A stretch of DNA of 64,000 bases, from contig NC_083868.1 in assembly GCF_032452875.1 (NCBI RefSeq), forward strand, positions 102,668,537 to 102,732,536, written 5' to 3'. Position numbers and translations under genes: made by a program. The DNA comes from Bos javanicus (lineage: Eukaryota; Chordata; Mammalia; Artiodactyla; Bovidae). The notes below the pieces were generated by a model, which made no database searches, was not told where the DNA came from, and saw only the letters and a program-made list of their open reading frames with translations. Shown here piece after piece: positions 36,973 through 48,779 of this stretch (position 1 is its first letter; every line of letters begins with the position of its first letter).

Positions 36973-37206
36973 AAAAAAATATTTATATATTATTTATTTG
37001 GCTGTTTCAGATCTTAGTTGCATTGTGTGGGATCTTTCGTTGTGCCACATGGACTCTCTACTTGTGGGGTGCACACTCAGTAGATGCAGTGCCTGGGCTC
37101 AGTTGTCTTGCAGCATGTGGGATCTTAGTTCCCTGACTAGTGATCAAACCCAGGTCCCCTGCATTACAAGGTGGATTCTTAATCTCTAGACTACCAGGGA
37201 AATCAC
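36973..37206 (-). mobile_element. CHR-type tRNA-Glu SINE, antisense
   Basis: A T-rich tail, GGCTGTTTCAGATCTTAGTT, and the antisense tRNA-like head ending CTACCAGGGAAATCAC. A 12-bp imperfect direct repeat (TAGCTTCCATTT at 36209, TAGCTTCAACTT at 37207) brackets this SINE plus the L1. This suggests the L1 later landed at the SINE's tail. Confidence 0.85.
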
Positions 37207-37234
37207 TAGCTTCAACTTCAATATTAGTATTTGC

Positions 37235-37265
37235 ATATATATGTGTGTATATATATATATATATT
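37235..37265. repeat. (TA)n/(TG)n microsatellite
   Basis: ATATATATGTGTGTATATATATATATATA run. Confidence 0.88.
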
Positions 37266-37344
37266 TTCTAACTTTTGTGCATCATTTGCAATATTGTCAC
37301 AATTGTATTTTTAATTAATTTTACTCTACAAAAAATAAAGATTC

Positions 37345-37566
37345 TCATGTTGTTGTCTTTTAGTCCCTAAATCCTGTCTGACTCTTTGAGATCCCATTGA
37401 CTGTAGCCCGCCGGGCTCCTCTGTTCATAGGATTTCCCAGTCTAGATTTCCCATCCTAGTGTGGGTTGCCATTTCCTCCTCCAGGGGATCTTCCCAAAGC
37501 AGGAATCAATCCTGCATCTCCTGAGCTAGCAGGCAGATTCTATACCACTGAGCCACCAGAGGATCC
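37345..37566 (-). mobile_element. Bov-tA SINE, antisense, diverged
   Basis: Reverse-complement BovA block (CTGTAGCCCGCCGGGCTCC) and tRNA-like head (ACCACTGAGCCACCAGAGG). Many substitutions compared with neighbouring copies. Confidence 0.82.
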
Positions 37567-38659
37567 CCCAAAGCTACTGACAGTTATGCTTAAAATATTA
37601 ATACATTTATAGAAAACAATTAGCAATTATTCTCTCAGTGCAATATGTACTAAGCACTACAACTGAACTCTTTTGCTTATGAATAGCGTGGATCCCACGA
37701 GATAAAATGACTTGCCAAATGTCTGTGACAGAAATAACAGGTGCAAAAATGCCTAAATTAAGAAAAAAAAAAGTTTGGATGGTATTAATTTCATATTAGG
37801 CTATCTGAGGTTAATTACCAGATGTATCAAAACTCAGAAACATAAAACTCAAATAAATAGTCAACACCTACCTCTTTTCTTTGTTAAAACTGATAAATTA
37901 ACAGGAACAATTGTCACATAGTTTACAATGACTTTCTGACCATTTCCCAGCTTAATGATGCTGATCCCATCAGTACTAGTTGATCAGAATATTTTCACAT
38001 TTCAACTGTCTAACTAGGTTAATATCAAAACATAAAATTAAAAAAAAACCTTTTAAACAATTATATTTAGATCAGGAAAATGAACTATGTCTTTTTGCAT
38101 GGAACCATTGTTCCCTGTATAATATTGAGTAAGTACAACCCCTATGTACCTCCATATGCCCAAATAAACTATAGGAACTTTTAGAGGTTAAAATGAATCA
38201 ACATTAAAAAAAAATCCTTCACTAATAATAATAAATGCTTATTAACTATTTGCAATTTTCTAAAACATCATTGTTATATATAACAATTTATTCATTTTAT
38301 ATGCCATAATGTTATATAGATTGTATTCTTAATGAAAACATTTTTTCCATTTATATAATTCAAAATTATTTTGTCTTGGCTGCACATTACTTCCTTTTAT
38401 AAGTGTATCAGGACTCACTGGGATATTGTTAGATTGAAGGGTTTCATATTGTTTCCTTTCTATTTCTCTGAGCAATGATACTATGCATAATTTTAGAGAC
38501 ATATTATCTTTATAGAACTAATCTTATGAGATTGATTTTCAGAAATGGGAATGATGGTTCAGAGTCTACATATATTTTATTTTTTAATAGAAGTTACCAC
38601 TTTGGTCTTAATATAAGTCATATATGAGATAAATTATATCTGATTCTTTATCTATATTA
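37567..38659. other. AT-rich DNA, nothing recognised
   Basis: About 1.1 kb, very AT-rich, no gene recognised. Confidence 0.4.
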
Positions 38660-38900
38660 TCATCTCAATTTTTAAAATAGCCTGTCTTATGGGTATAAAA
38701 TATTTGTTCAATGTTACTTTAATTTCAGTTTTGACTACTAATTAGTTTGAGTGTCTTTTCATATGCTTATTCACCATTTGGCTTTGTTCCTCTGTGAATT
38801 ACCTCTTCATATTATTTCACATTTTCATATTGAGCTAACATCAAATTCATATTTGTCCTTAACATCAAATTATTTTTCTCCTGTGTTTGGAGATGTTTCT
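38660..38900 (-). mobile_element. Old L1 fragment, antisense
   Basis: TGTCTTTTCATATGCTTATT and CCTCTGTGAATTACCTCTTCATATT are characteristic of antisense L1 ORF2 3' sequence. Boundaries unclear. Confidence 0.5.
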
Positions 38901-40796
38901 TTTCATTTGATATTTTAGCTAAAAATCTTGGTCTCAGCAGTGATTATGTCTTCTTCAATTCACCTAGTAAATTGTTCATTTGGGAAATCATGATTTTTAC
39001 ATTTCCTGTTTCTAAAATAAATGTTTTCCGTGTATGCACATTGCACTCAAATCTAGTAATATCCCTTTTGGCATTATTCACATTGCTATCTGTTGACACC
39101 AAGAGTACTGTTTTACAAGCCCTGTACTAATTTGAATTGCTACTCCTATCTTGTTATCAAGAGTCCTTAAGTTTGTTGATATTATACTTTCTAATTGACT
39201 TAGAGGGTCTGGTTCATGCAACACCACCTAACTGAGGGCAAATAGCATGAAAAGCATCATCCACCCAGGTAGGGATGGGGGTGCAGCATTTGGTTAGCTG
39301 TCTCTCACCTACATGGCACCAGAAGAAGTTGTGAGTTGTGCATCTAACTGGGGAAGACCCAGAATAATTATTCATATTACAATGTCCTCATTGTGTTGAC
39401 ATTTCATACAGGAGTCAAAGGATCCCAGAGGGTCATGATTTTTCTCGATTCTAATATTCATCCAAGGCTTTAACTTACCCCGTATTGTCACGGGAGAGCC
39501 ACAGAGTTCTGGATGGAGAGAGCAACTGTGAAGTTCAGAATGAAATGGAGAAAGTCAAATTCAGCTCTCAGTCTTTCTAAAATTTTTCATGCCTGTATTT
39601 TCATGATTAAATATCAAATTATTTAGATTAGGTCAGGGTTACTTGAAAATGTTGACATCTTTAAAATATCTTATTTAAAATTGCTTTCAACATATAAATG
39701 CAAAGTGAGAATAATCAACTTTAAAATAAATTACTAGCATAGTCAAAATTGGTAAATGCTATTTAGTCTCAATGAAATGAAAATGAATATTTAATCCTTC
39801 TCTCTGTAACTTGTCAAGCATAAGGGCAAAATTTAAAAAGAAATAAAGAAGTGAGATGAAAATAAACTTTGATATTCATCTTTTTATATAACTTTCAGCA
39901 ATTGAAACACAACTGTATTTAAGTTCTCCTTTAAAATAACTTGTCTTAAAAAAATAAAAAAAAATAATAAAATAACTTGTCTTGAGAATTCATATGATAC
40001 AGAAAATTCTGTGAGTGATGTATTATACAGAGTTTTATTCTGACAATAGATTGATAAGTTGTATAAGTGATCCATTCTTTTCAAACTGCAATAAATACTT
40101 ATCTTTAGAATACATATTTGTCTTTTTTCCAAGTTTATATTCTACAGGTTTCTCAAAATTCAGAACTGTCTAACACCTTATATGCAAATCTAAGCATCAT
40201 CTAATTTTACTCTTTCAGAACTCTTTTCAAGAAAAATGATGAAATGTTTACTTTCCCCTTTGAAAGTTTGAGGTAGAAATGATACATGCAGAGTTATAAT
40301 TCACCCTGCATCTAAACTTCCTTTTAGACTAGCAATTTTCAAAGTATTAATCTATGCTTTAATATCGCATATTAATAGTAGACTCGTAGGTTGATGGGCA
40401 GTTTTCTTATCACAAACAAAGCACTATATAATAGTTTATTTTTATGTCTGTATATTGGCTATCTTATGCTTTGTATAAATCACATATTAAGGATTCATTG
40501 TTGAAAACACCTAAAGCTACTTATCTAAAACTTTAATGTAACCACATTAGCTTCAGGATAGTTTCTTCTATTAATAACACCATAAGAAAAATATAGTGAC
40601 TGCTTTAAAAAATTAGATACCATATTAAAAATTATATTATATTATAAAATTGCACATCATAACATGAAATAAACCTTGATATATCATACTTTCTGTCTAA
40701 AATAAATAAACGAGGTGAGTATTTAAAAGTCTTATAAAGTATTCATAAAGATATGTAGGTAGGAAAATTAGATAATACCAACAACATTCAACAATT
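38901..40796. other. Mostly AT-rich DNA; one GC-richer patch
   Basis: 39205-39590 has more GC than its surroundings and no recognisable frame. It may be an old unassigned repeat. The rest is AT-rich and empty to my eye. Confidence 0.4.
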
Positions 40797-40808
40797 CACT
40801 AATGCAAT

Positions 40809-41076
40809 GCTGCTGCTAAGTCGCTTCAGTCGTGTCCGACTCTGTGCGACCCCATAGACGGCAGCCCACCAGGCTCCCCGTCCCTGGGATTCTCCAGGCA
40901 AGAACACTGGAGTGGGTTGCCATTTTCTTCTCCAATGCAGGAAAGTGAAACGTGAAAGTGACGTTGCTCAGTCATGTCCGACTCCTCAAGACCCCATGGA
41001 CTGCAGCCCACCAGGCTCCTCCATCCATGGGATTTTCCAGGCAAGAGTACTGGAGTGGGGTGCCATTGCCTTCTCC
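40809..41076 (-). mobile_element. Bov-A2 SINE, antisense
   Basis: GCTGCTGCTAAGTCGCTTCAG to GTGCCATTGCCTTCTC, close to consensus. An exact 12-bp TSD, CACTAATGCAAT, lies at 40797-40808 and 41077-41088. Confidence 0.96.
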
Positions 41077-41115
41077 CACTAATGCAATAATACCAACTAA
41101 TTAATTCATATATGC

Positions 41116-42700
41116 ACAGAAGCAGAAGACATTAAGAAGTGACAAGAGTGCACAGAAGAACTGTACAAAAAAGATCTTAATGACCCAGATAGCAATGATG
41201 GTGTGGTCACTCACCTAGAGCCAGACCTCCTGGAGTATGAAGTCAAGTGAACCTTAGAAAGCTTTACTATGAATAAACCTAGTGGAGTTGATGGATTTCC
41301 AGCTATTTCAAATCCTAAAAGATGATGCTGTGAAAGTGCTCAACATGCCAGCAAATTTGGAAAATGCAACAGTGGCCACAGGACTGGAAAAGGTCAGTTT
41401 TCATTCCAATCCCAAAGAAGGGCAAGGCCAAAGAATGTTCAAATTATCATATAATTGCACTCATTTCACATGAGAGCAAGGTAATGCTCAAAATCCTTCA
41501 AGCTAGACTTCAGCAGTACGTGAACCAAGAATTTCCAGATGTACAAGTTGGATTTAGAAAATGCAGAGGAACCAGAGATCAAATTGCTAAGATTTGTTGA
41601 ATCATAGAAAAAACAAGCAAATTCCAAAGAAAATTATCCACTTCTGCTTCATTGACTATGCTAAAGCCTTTGACTGTATGGATCACAACAAACCATGGAA
41701 AATTCTTAAAGAGATGGGAATACCAGACCACCATACCTGCCTCCTGTGAAAGCTGAATGCAGATCAAGAAGCAATAGTTAGAACAAGACATGAAACAACT
41801 GACTGGTTCAAAATTGGGAAAGAACTATATTAAAATTGTATATTGCTACCTGGCTTATTTAACTTATTTGCAGAGTAAATCATGTGAAATTCAGGGCTGG
41901 ATGAAGCACAAGCTGGAATCAAGATTGCCAGGAGAAATATCAATGACCTCATATATGCAGATGATACCACTTTGACGGCAAAAAGCAAAGAGGAATTAAA
42001 AAGCCTCTGGATGAAGGTGAGAGAGTGAAAATGATGGCTTAAAACTCAACATTTGAAAATTAAAGATTATGGCATCAAGTCCCATCACTTCATGGTAAAT
42101 AAATGTGGAAAACCTGGAAACAGTGACAGATTTTATTTTCTTAGGCTCCAAAATAACTGCAGACAGTGATTGCAGTCATGAAATTAGAAGACACTTGCTC
42201 CTTGGAAAAAAAGCTCTGACAAAAAAGCAGAGACCACTTTGCCAACAAGGTTTCATATAGCCAAAGCTATTGTTTTTCCAGTCATGTATGGATGTGATAG
42301 TAGGACCATGAAGAAGCCTGAGTGCTAAAGAATTGATGTTTTTGAACTCTGTGCTGGAGAAGACTCTTGAGAATCCCTTGGACTGCAAGGAGATCAAACC
42401 AGCCAATGCTAAACAAAATCAACCCTGAATATTCATTGGAAGAACTGATGCTAAAGCTGAAGCTTTAATACTTTGACCACTTGATGTGAAAAGTGACTCA
42501 TTGGAAAAGACCCTGATGCTGGTAAAAACTGATGGCAGGAGGTGAAAGGGGCCATAGAGGAAGAGACGGTTGGATGGCATCACTGACTCAATGGACATGA
42601 GTTTGAGAGAACTCAGGGAGATGGTCAAGGACATAGAAGCCTGGTGTGCTGCAGTCCATAGGATTGCAAAGAGTCAGACATGAGTTAGTGACTGAAGAGC
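41116..42700 (+). mobile_element. BovB LINE, 5'-truncated, sense, decayed RT
   Basis: 1.6 kb of sense BovB, from CAGAAGCAGAAGACATTAAG to TTAGTGACTGAAGAGC. The RT reading frame is broken by stops and indels (for example around 41250, 41595 and 41750). The catalytic YADD box is still present at 41954-41965. The 3' third carries deletions. Confidence 0.93.
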
Positions 42701-43059
42701 AATAAAATATTCTTGACAAGTGGTGGGTTTATAATCCTAAGATTTGAGTTTAGTTTTGCATATGAAAAATTGACTTTAAAACATTTATACATTTATTTTA
42801 CAGATCTTGAAATCTCATTCTTCTTATGCATTACATGGGGAAAACAGGATTCTCATAAAATAAATTATATATATATGAAAGAGATTTAATTGTAAAGAGT
42901 TTCTATTTTTCTACAAAAAATTACAAAGCATTTAATGCAAATGTACTTTACAAATGTAAGCTGAGCTGTAAGCAAGATTTATGCATTTTAGCATGTAAAT
43001 AACTAAAAACAGTAGGTGCAAATTCTGTATTTCTACATTAAAGTCTATATTTCTTTTAA
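42701..43059. other. AT-rich DNA, nothing recognised
   Basis: No gene or repeat family recognised. Confidence 0.4.
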
Positions 43060-43145
43060 AAATGAGAAGAGGAAAGGAAAAGAAAATGAAATGGAAGAGA
43101 AGGAGGAAAAAGAAGGAAGAAAAGGAGGAAGAAATAAAAAATAAA
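43060..43145. repeat. Purine-rich (GGAAA/GAA) tract
   Basis: About 85 bases almost entirely A and G on the + strand, built from AGGA, GAAGA and GGAAA words. A homopurine-homopyrimidine tract of this kind can form triplex structures in principle. No gene context. Confidence 0.85.
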
Positions 43146-43512
43146 ACAAATCAAAGTTATAAAACCAAAAATGCCTATCAGACTGGTACTTTATGTACTG
43201 TTATTTGAAATATAAATAATAAGAAAATGCTGTCATCACAGTGATGACAAAATTCAAACAATAAATATTTTAATGTTTTTAGCACAAATATTCATTGTTT
43301 TAAAAGTTTCACATTTTAGCATTCATGTTATATCAAAATGGAATCTGAATCATCTGTCACTGTCTTGGCATGACATCACCACATCCTGATTTGTGAGGTG
43401 AGTAGGTGACTCATTATTCTCTAGCAAAACACTCAGGCATTTTGTGTATCATCTCAGTTAATACTTGCAAACCTTCTCTCAATTACATACGATTTCAATT
43501 TTACATAAAAAG
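43146..43512. other. AT-rich DNA, nothing recognised
   Basis: No gene or repeat family recognised. Confidence 0.4.
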
Positions 43513-43520
43513 AAACTGAT

Positions 43521-43647
43521 GGGAATTCCCTGGCAGTCCAGTGGTTAGGACTCTGCACTTTCACTGCCCAAGGTATGGGTCCAATCCCTGATCGGGGAGC
43601 TAAGATCCCACAGGCTGTGTGGTCTGGTCAAAAGAAAAAAACAACAA
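43521..43647 (+). mobile_element. CHR-type tRNA-Glu SINE (short form)
   Basis: GGGAATTCCCTGGCAGTCCA head, TCGGGGAGCTAAGATCCCAC body and an A-rich tail. An 8-bp TSD, AAACTGAT, lies at 43513-43520 and 43648-43655. Confidence 0.93.
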
Positions 43648-43655
43648 AAACTGAT

Positions 43656-44279
43656 AATACACATTCAAATTTATACATTCAGGAAATGAACTTGTGTTCG
43701 AAGCCCATTATTACTGAATCCAAAGATATTTCAATTTCATTACACCATCTCCTTTCTGAATGCACTTAGATTTTCTTAGTAAATAGGTGAGAATTTGAAG
43801 GGGAGTTAGGTTAATTTGAATATTATTAAACATACATAATTGAACAGGTATAAAATCAACATTATTTAGGTAATGTTTATAAAACTAGTAAATTTAGAGA
43901 AAACAAAATCCACAAGATCAGTAGTCTAATTTCAAAATAACCCTTTGGATAATTTTCTAGTGTTTGAACAAATGAAGCATTATTACTCTGAATTTGATGT
44001 GGATATCTTTTTATAAAATAATAAAGATCTTCTAATGATCATTTAATTTATAAGAAAGTAACAGTGTAAAATGTTTTACCATAGCAATTTTTTCCTTTGT
44101 AAACTGTAAATAATTTCATTGAAGTCATTACCTATAACAAGCAAATTAGAAGGCTTAAACTGATTGATTGGGAGGATGACAATTACATAGATCTCAATTT
44201 TTCGAACTGCTCAGTTTACAGCAAATTATCATCATCATTGTGTATGATCATATTCTTGTTTGAACTGATTATACTTTAG
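43656..44279. other. AT-rich DNA, nothing recognised
   Basis: No gene or repeat family recognised. Confidence 0.4.
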
Positions 44280-44880
44280 TTACCTCCTTAACCCACATTC
44301 CCTAATCCACGTTCCCACATCATGTTTGATGCTCCATACAGTCCACAATAGACACCTATTCTAACATGTTTTGATGTGTGTCCTTAGATAATGAAGTGTC
44401 AGGTAAAATATGTTATGCCTTCTTGTCTGTCTCAAATTTAAAATTACAACAATTATAGCATGCTATGCAGCTTGCCTCTTTGCTAATTTTTATTGGTAAA
44501 ACTACACTTAGGTATTTATTTATCATTTTACGTATATCTTATTTGTGGTTCCTTACTACATGGCATTTAAGAGAATTTTATCCACAGTATTGAATTCATC
44601 TATTACCGTAAAGATGAAGGTATCGAGTAACCCCAGCTCTCTACTACCATAAATATATTCATTAAATAAATGTTCCATGGTTCCTCATGGATCTATTACA
44701 CAATCCAGAGAAATTTTCTGGTATATATAAACAAGGCATGGGATTGCTGGGTTAAAGGGAATATACACATTCAATTTGCTAAATATTGTCAGATTTCTTT
44801 TTAGGATGGTTAATATTTTACTTTTATTTCCAAGTAGTAGTTTTTCTGTATATAATATTTGTGAATTTAAGCAGTCTTAG
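44280..44880 (-). mobile_element. Old L1 fragment, antisense
   Basis: GGGATTGCTGGGTTAAAGGG and GCTAAATATTGTCAGATTTC match the antisense 3' L1 signature. The left boundary is uncertain and the copy is highly diverged. Confidence 0.5.
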
Positions 44881-45329
44881 TTACCTAATATCCTGAAGGT
44901 TGCATGGCCAGAAATTGGCTCATATCTGGGTTCAGCTTTCACCCCAGGGGCAGAGGATGTGCTTAATCACAATTTCCCTAGGATCTCATGGCTCCCTCTC
45001 CACAGCAAGGTGATCCAACGCTTTCTGGAGGCCCTTTGATCTCCAGAGGGTGACAGCTATTTTCCCAGTGATTGGTTTAAATTGCTGTCACCTAATGTCA
45101 AGCAGCAATGCCACAAAAAGAGATAACAACAGGAGATGATATTAAGTGCATTCTGATCAGCTTTAGACCAAGCTACCTACAAGTTATCAGGAAGTCAGAG
45201 AAATATAAACCTACAACCTTATGCATCTGATATTCAGCAAGCACCAAGAAATGTGGCTAGTGTTAACCCTCAGGTCAGAACATACAAGTAGTTGCTTTTT
45301 TTTTTTTTTTAAACAGCTATAAAACATTA
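44881..45329. other. Unassigned, moderately GC-rich DNA
   Basis: 44890-45120 is less AT-rich than the surrounding DNA, with no recognised gene or repeat. A poly-T run lies at 45297-45312. Confidence 0.4.
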
Positions 45330-46398
45330 CTCCATTGCCTGCTTGAAAATTATTGTACTTGAAGATAATCTGACTATAATCTGATTCTTGTACTTTTTTA
45401 GATGACCAGATTTCTCTCTTTTTTAAAGATATTCTATATTTTTTCCTAAAATTTCATGACAATATAGATATATTTAAAATATTCTTTTCACTCATGGTTT
45501 ATTAAATTCCATCATAAAATGTCAAGATGTGACTTTTTCCATATCCATTCTATTTGGTACTGTATGTTACACTTCTAACAGATATTGTCATCTTTATTTT
45601 AGTAAATTCTTAGTTATTATATTTTCAAATATCTCCACACTTCCAATTGTTTCTTTTTTTTTTTTCTTTCCTTCTGGCAAAACTATAAAATGGCTTACAT
45701 TATTAGATATTAATACAACCTTTCTCATATTTCATTGTTAGTACAGTGTATCTTTTCCCAGTCTTTTACTTTCAAATTACCTGTCTTTAAGTTTGAAATG
45801 AGATTTTCTTAAAGCCAGAAGGTAGTGGATCATTTTACTTTTAAACAAGTCTGCCATTTTATGTCTTCTGATTGGTGTTTTTAGAACATTTACATTTAAA
45901 GTACTACATTACTGATATGTTGTCGATATGTGTTTGTACCACTGTATTATGAGATTTTTGTTTATTTATTCACCTTCTCATTCCTCTGTCTCACTTTTAT
46001 TACTTTCCTTATTATCCAAATATTTGTCAGGATTATATCTTGCTTTATTTCTAGTAGTGTGTATTGTGGCTTTGCTCTTCTTGTAGAGTTTTTATTGTGG
46101 TTGCTATAATATGCATATACTACTTAAAACAATCTACTGGTGTCAACAATTTACCACTTCCAGTGAAGAGTGGAAATCTCTCTTGTATTTAGTTTTATTT
46201 TCTTCTCACTTGCAAATATCATTGCTTTGTGCATCAGATGGTGCTACAATTTATATTTTGATCACAAAGTATAATGTACAAAACTCATGAAGAACAGAAT
46301 AATCTATTTTATATACCCATTTTTCTGCTCTTCCTGTTTTTCCTTATTCCTAGCTGATGTTTCAAAATTCCAACCTTTATCATTTCATTTTATGCTAT
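45330..46398 (-). mobile_element. Old L1, antisense, left part (hosts BovB)
   Basis: TCTGATTGGTGTTTTTAGAA, GTGTCAACAATTTACCACTTCC and nearby wording match antisense sequence of old L1 elements. It appears to continue at 51609-52560 on the other side of the BovB, so the BovB landed inside it. Confidence 0.58.
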
Positions 46399-46647
46399 CA
46401 AGATGGCAGAGTAGAAGGACCTACACTCAACTTCTCTTGCAAGAACTCCAAAATTAGAACTCACTGCTGAACAACCATCGATAGGAGAATGTTGGATTCT
46501 TCCAAAAAAAGATACCCCATGTCCAAGGGCAAAGGAGAAGCCCCAGCAAGATGGTAGGAGGGGCGAAATCACATTTAGAATCAAACACCATACCTGCCAG
46601 AGACACTTGAAGGGATCAAACAAAACCTTGTGTGCACCAGGACCCAG

Positions 46648-46755
46648 AGACTCCACAGAGACTGAGCCACAACTGTGTTGAGTGTCTCTCTGTGAAAGTA
46701 CAGACTCCACAGAGACTGAGCCACAACTGTGTTGAGTGTCTCCCTGTGAAAGTAC
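46648..46755 (+). repeat. 54-bp tandem duplication in BovB 5' region
   Basis: Units 46648-46701 and 46702-46755 both start AGACTCCACAGAGACTGAGC and differ at one base (CTCTCTG versus CTCCCTG). 54 is a multiple of three, so overlapping open frames show an apparent protein repeat. That is a by-product. Confidence 0.96.
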
Positions 46756-47078
46756 AGGTGAGCAGTGGCCTGCCTCAGGGACAAGGGCTGTGGGTGCAGG
46801 AGACCTGGTCACACAGCCTGTGGGATAAACCCTCTAGAAGGAGGTCACCATTAATCCCGCCACAGAGTCGCTGAGCAGACAACCCACAAATTGTAGAACA
46901 ATTACACCAAAGAAATCCTTGCACTGCTAAGAATGTTCTAGGATCCCCAAAAGATTTCCCAACCTGGGGACTTGGCAAAGGGACTAAGAACCCCCAGGGA
47001 ATTTGACTTTGGAGGCCAGTGGGATTTGATTACAGAAATTACACAAGGCTGTGGAAACAACTCTTGAAAGGCACAAAC

Positions 47079-47552
47079 AAAACCTTGTGCATACCAGGAC
47101 CCAGGAGAAAGGAGCAGTGACCCCATAAGAGACTGACCCAGACTTGCCTGTGAATGTTCAGGAGTCTCCAGGAGAGGTCTGGGTTGGTGGTGGCCTGCTG
47201 CAGTGCTGGGGGGGCACCAAGTGCAGCAGTGCACACACAGGACAGTTCGAAGGAGGTCGCCGTTATCTTAAATACTTCCACCATCCTTTGGTCTCTGTTG
47301 ATGGGTGGAGCTGTGTACCCTCCCTGCTATTTACTTGGGGCCAAACTATGGTGGAGGTAACAAAGACAATGGCAACCTCCTTCAAAAGGTCCCATGCATG
47401 TACTGCTACACTCAGTGCCCCCAACCCTGCAGCAGGCCACTACTGACCCACGCCTCTGCTGGGGACTCCTGGACACTTCAGGGAAAGTCTGGGTCAGTCT
47501 CTTGTGGGGTCACTGCTTCTTTAGCCTAGGTTCTGGTGCACACAAGGTTTTT
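47079..47552. repeat. Inverted duplication inside BovB 5' region
   Basis: Arm 1 is 47079-47291 (starts AAAACCTTGTGC). Arm 2 is 47341-47552 (ends GCACACAAGGTTTTT), the reverse complement with scattered mismatches. Spacer 49 bp. Matching pairs include GAGACTGACCCAGAC / GTCTGGGTCAGTCTC and GGCCTGCTGCAG / CTGCAGCAGGCC. Confidence 0.92.
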
Positions 47553-47846
47553 CAACAGAAAATTCAATTAAAGATTTACTGAGCATGGCCCTGGCCATCA
47601 GAACAAGACCCAGTCTCACCTGCAATCAGTCTCTCCCATCAGGAAGCTTCCATAAACCTCTTATCATTCTCCATCAGGGGACAGACAGACAGAAAACCAC
47701 AATCAAAGAAGACTAACCAATCTGATCAGATGGACCTCAGCCTTGTATAACTCAATGAAACTATGAGCCATGCCATGTAGGGCCACCCAATATAGGATCA
47801 TGGTGGAGAGTTCGTACAAGCAGTCCACTGGAGAGCCAGTTAGTAA

Positions 47847-48504
47847 GTTCAGTCACTCAGTTGTGTCTGACTCTTTGTCACCCCAAAGACTGCAGCACAC
47901 CAGGCCTCCCTGTCCATCGCCAACTCCCAGAGTTTACTCAAACTCATCTCCATGGAGTCGGTGATGCCATACAACCATCTCATCCTCTGTCATCCCCTTC
48001 TCCTCCTGCCTTCAATCTTTCCCAGAAATAAGGTCTTTGCAAATGAGTCACTTCTTCACATCAGGTGGCCAAAGTGTTGGAGTTTCAGCTTCAGCATCAG
48101 TCCTTCCAATGAATATTCAGGGCTGATTTTATTTAGGATGGAGTGGCTGAATCTCCTTGTAGTCCAAGGGACTCTCAAGAGTCTTTTCCAACACCACAGT
48201 TCAAAAGCATCAATTATTTGGCACTCAGCTTTCTTTACAGTCCAACTCTCACATCCATACATGACTACTGGAAAAAAACCATAGCCTTGACTAGACAGAA
48301 TTTGTCAACAAAGTAATGTATCTGCTTTTTAATATGCTGTCTAGGGATGACAGAGGACGAGATGGCTGGATGACATCACCGACTCAATGGACATGAGCTT
48401 GAGTAAACTGCGGGAGTTGATGATGGATAGGGAGGCCTGGTGTGCTGCACTTCATGAGGTCTCAAAGAGTTGGACATGATTGAGTGACTGAACTGAACTG
48501 AACT
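47847..48504. mobile_element. Nested BovB 3' ends in opposite orientation
   Basis: 47847-48344 is antisense BovB from its 3' tail inward. 48346-48504 is sense sequence like the BovB 3' end, closing GACTGAACTGAACTGAAC. Together they split the 5' region of the host BovB between CCACTGGAGA (47825-47834) and AGAAGGGAATG (48512). About 160 bp at the two outer ends are complementary. Confidence 0.82.
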
Positions 48505-48610
48505 AGATTGAAGAAGGGAATGACAAACCACTTCAGTATTCTTGCCTCGAGAACCCCATGAACAGTATGGAAAGACAAAAAGATATATGACATTGAAAGA
48601 TGAACTCCAG

Positions 48611-48640
48611 GTTCAGTTCAGTTCAGTTCAGTTCAGTTCA
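48611..48640 (+). repeat. (GTTCA)6 microsatellite inside BovB
   Basis: Six perfect GTTCA units between GATGAACTCCAG and GACACG. The unit is the same as the repeat in the antisense BovB 3' tail, although this site is near the 5' start of the coding region. Confidence 0.95.
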
Positions 48641-48779
48641 GACACGTTGGAAGGTGCCAAACACGCTACTGGAGATCAGTGGAGAAATAACTCCAGAAAG
48701 AATGAAGATCCGGACCCAAAGCAAAAACAACACCCAGCTGTGGATGTGACTGGTGATAGAGGCAAAGTCCAATGCTGTA

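Noticed and set aside
39205..39590. GC-richer patch considered as a processed pseudogene
   Set aside because: No long frame, no poly-A tail and no flanking repeats seen.
46390..47582. Several overlapping open frames with an internal protein repeat (DTQHSCGSVSVE)
   Set aside because: They lie in the BovB non-coding 5' region. The repeat comes from the 54-bp tandem duplication, and frames are open on both strands.
47770..48284. Open frames of 64-110 codons
   Set aside because: They are antisense or shadow readings of BovB 3' sequence, the same as those seen at every other BovB copy.
48611..48640. Regular short repeats as a CRISPR-like array
   Set aside because: Contiguous pentamers without spacers, in a mammalian retroelement.
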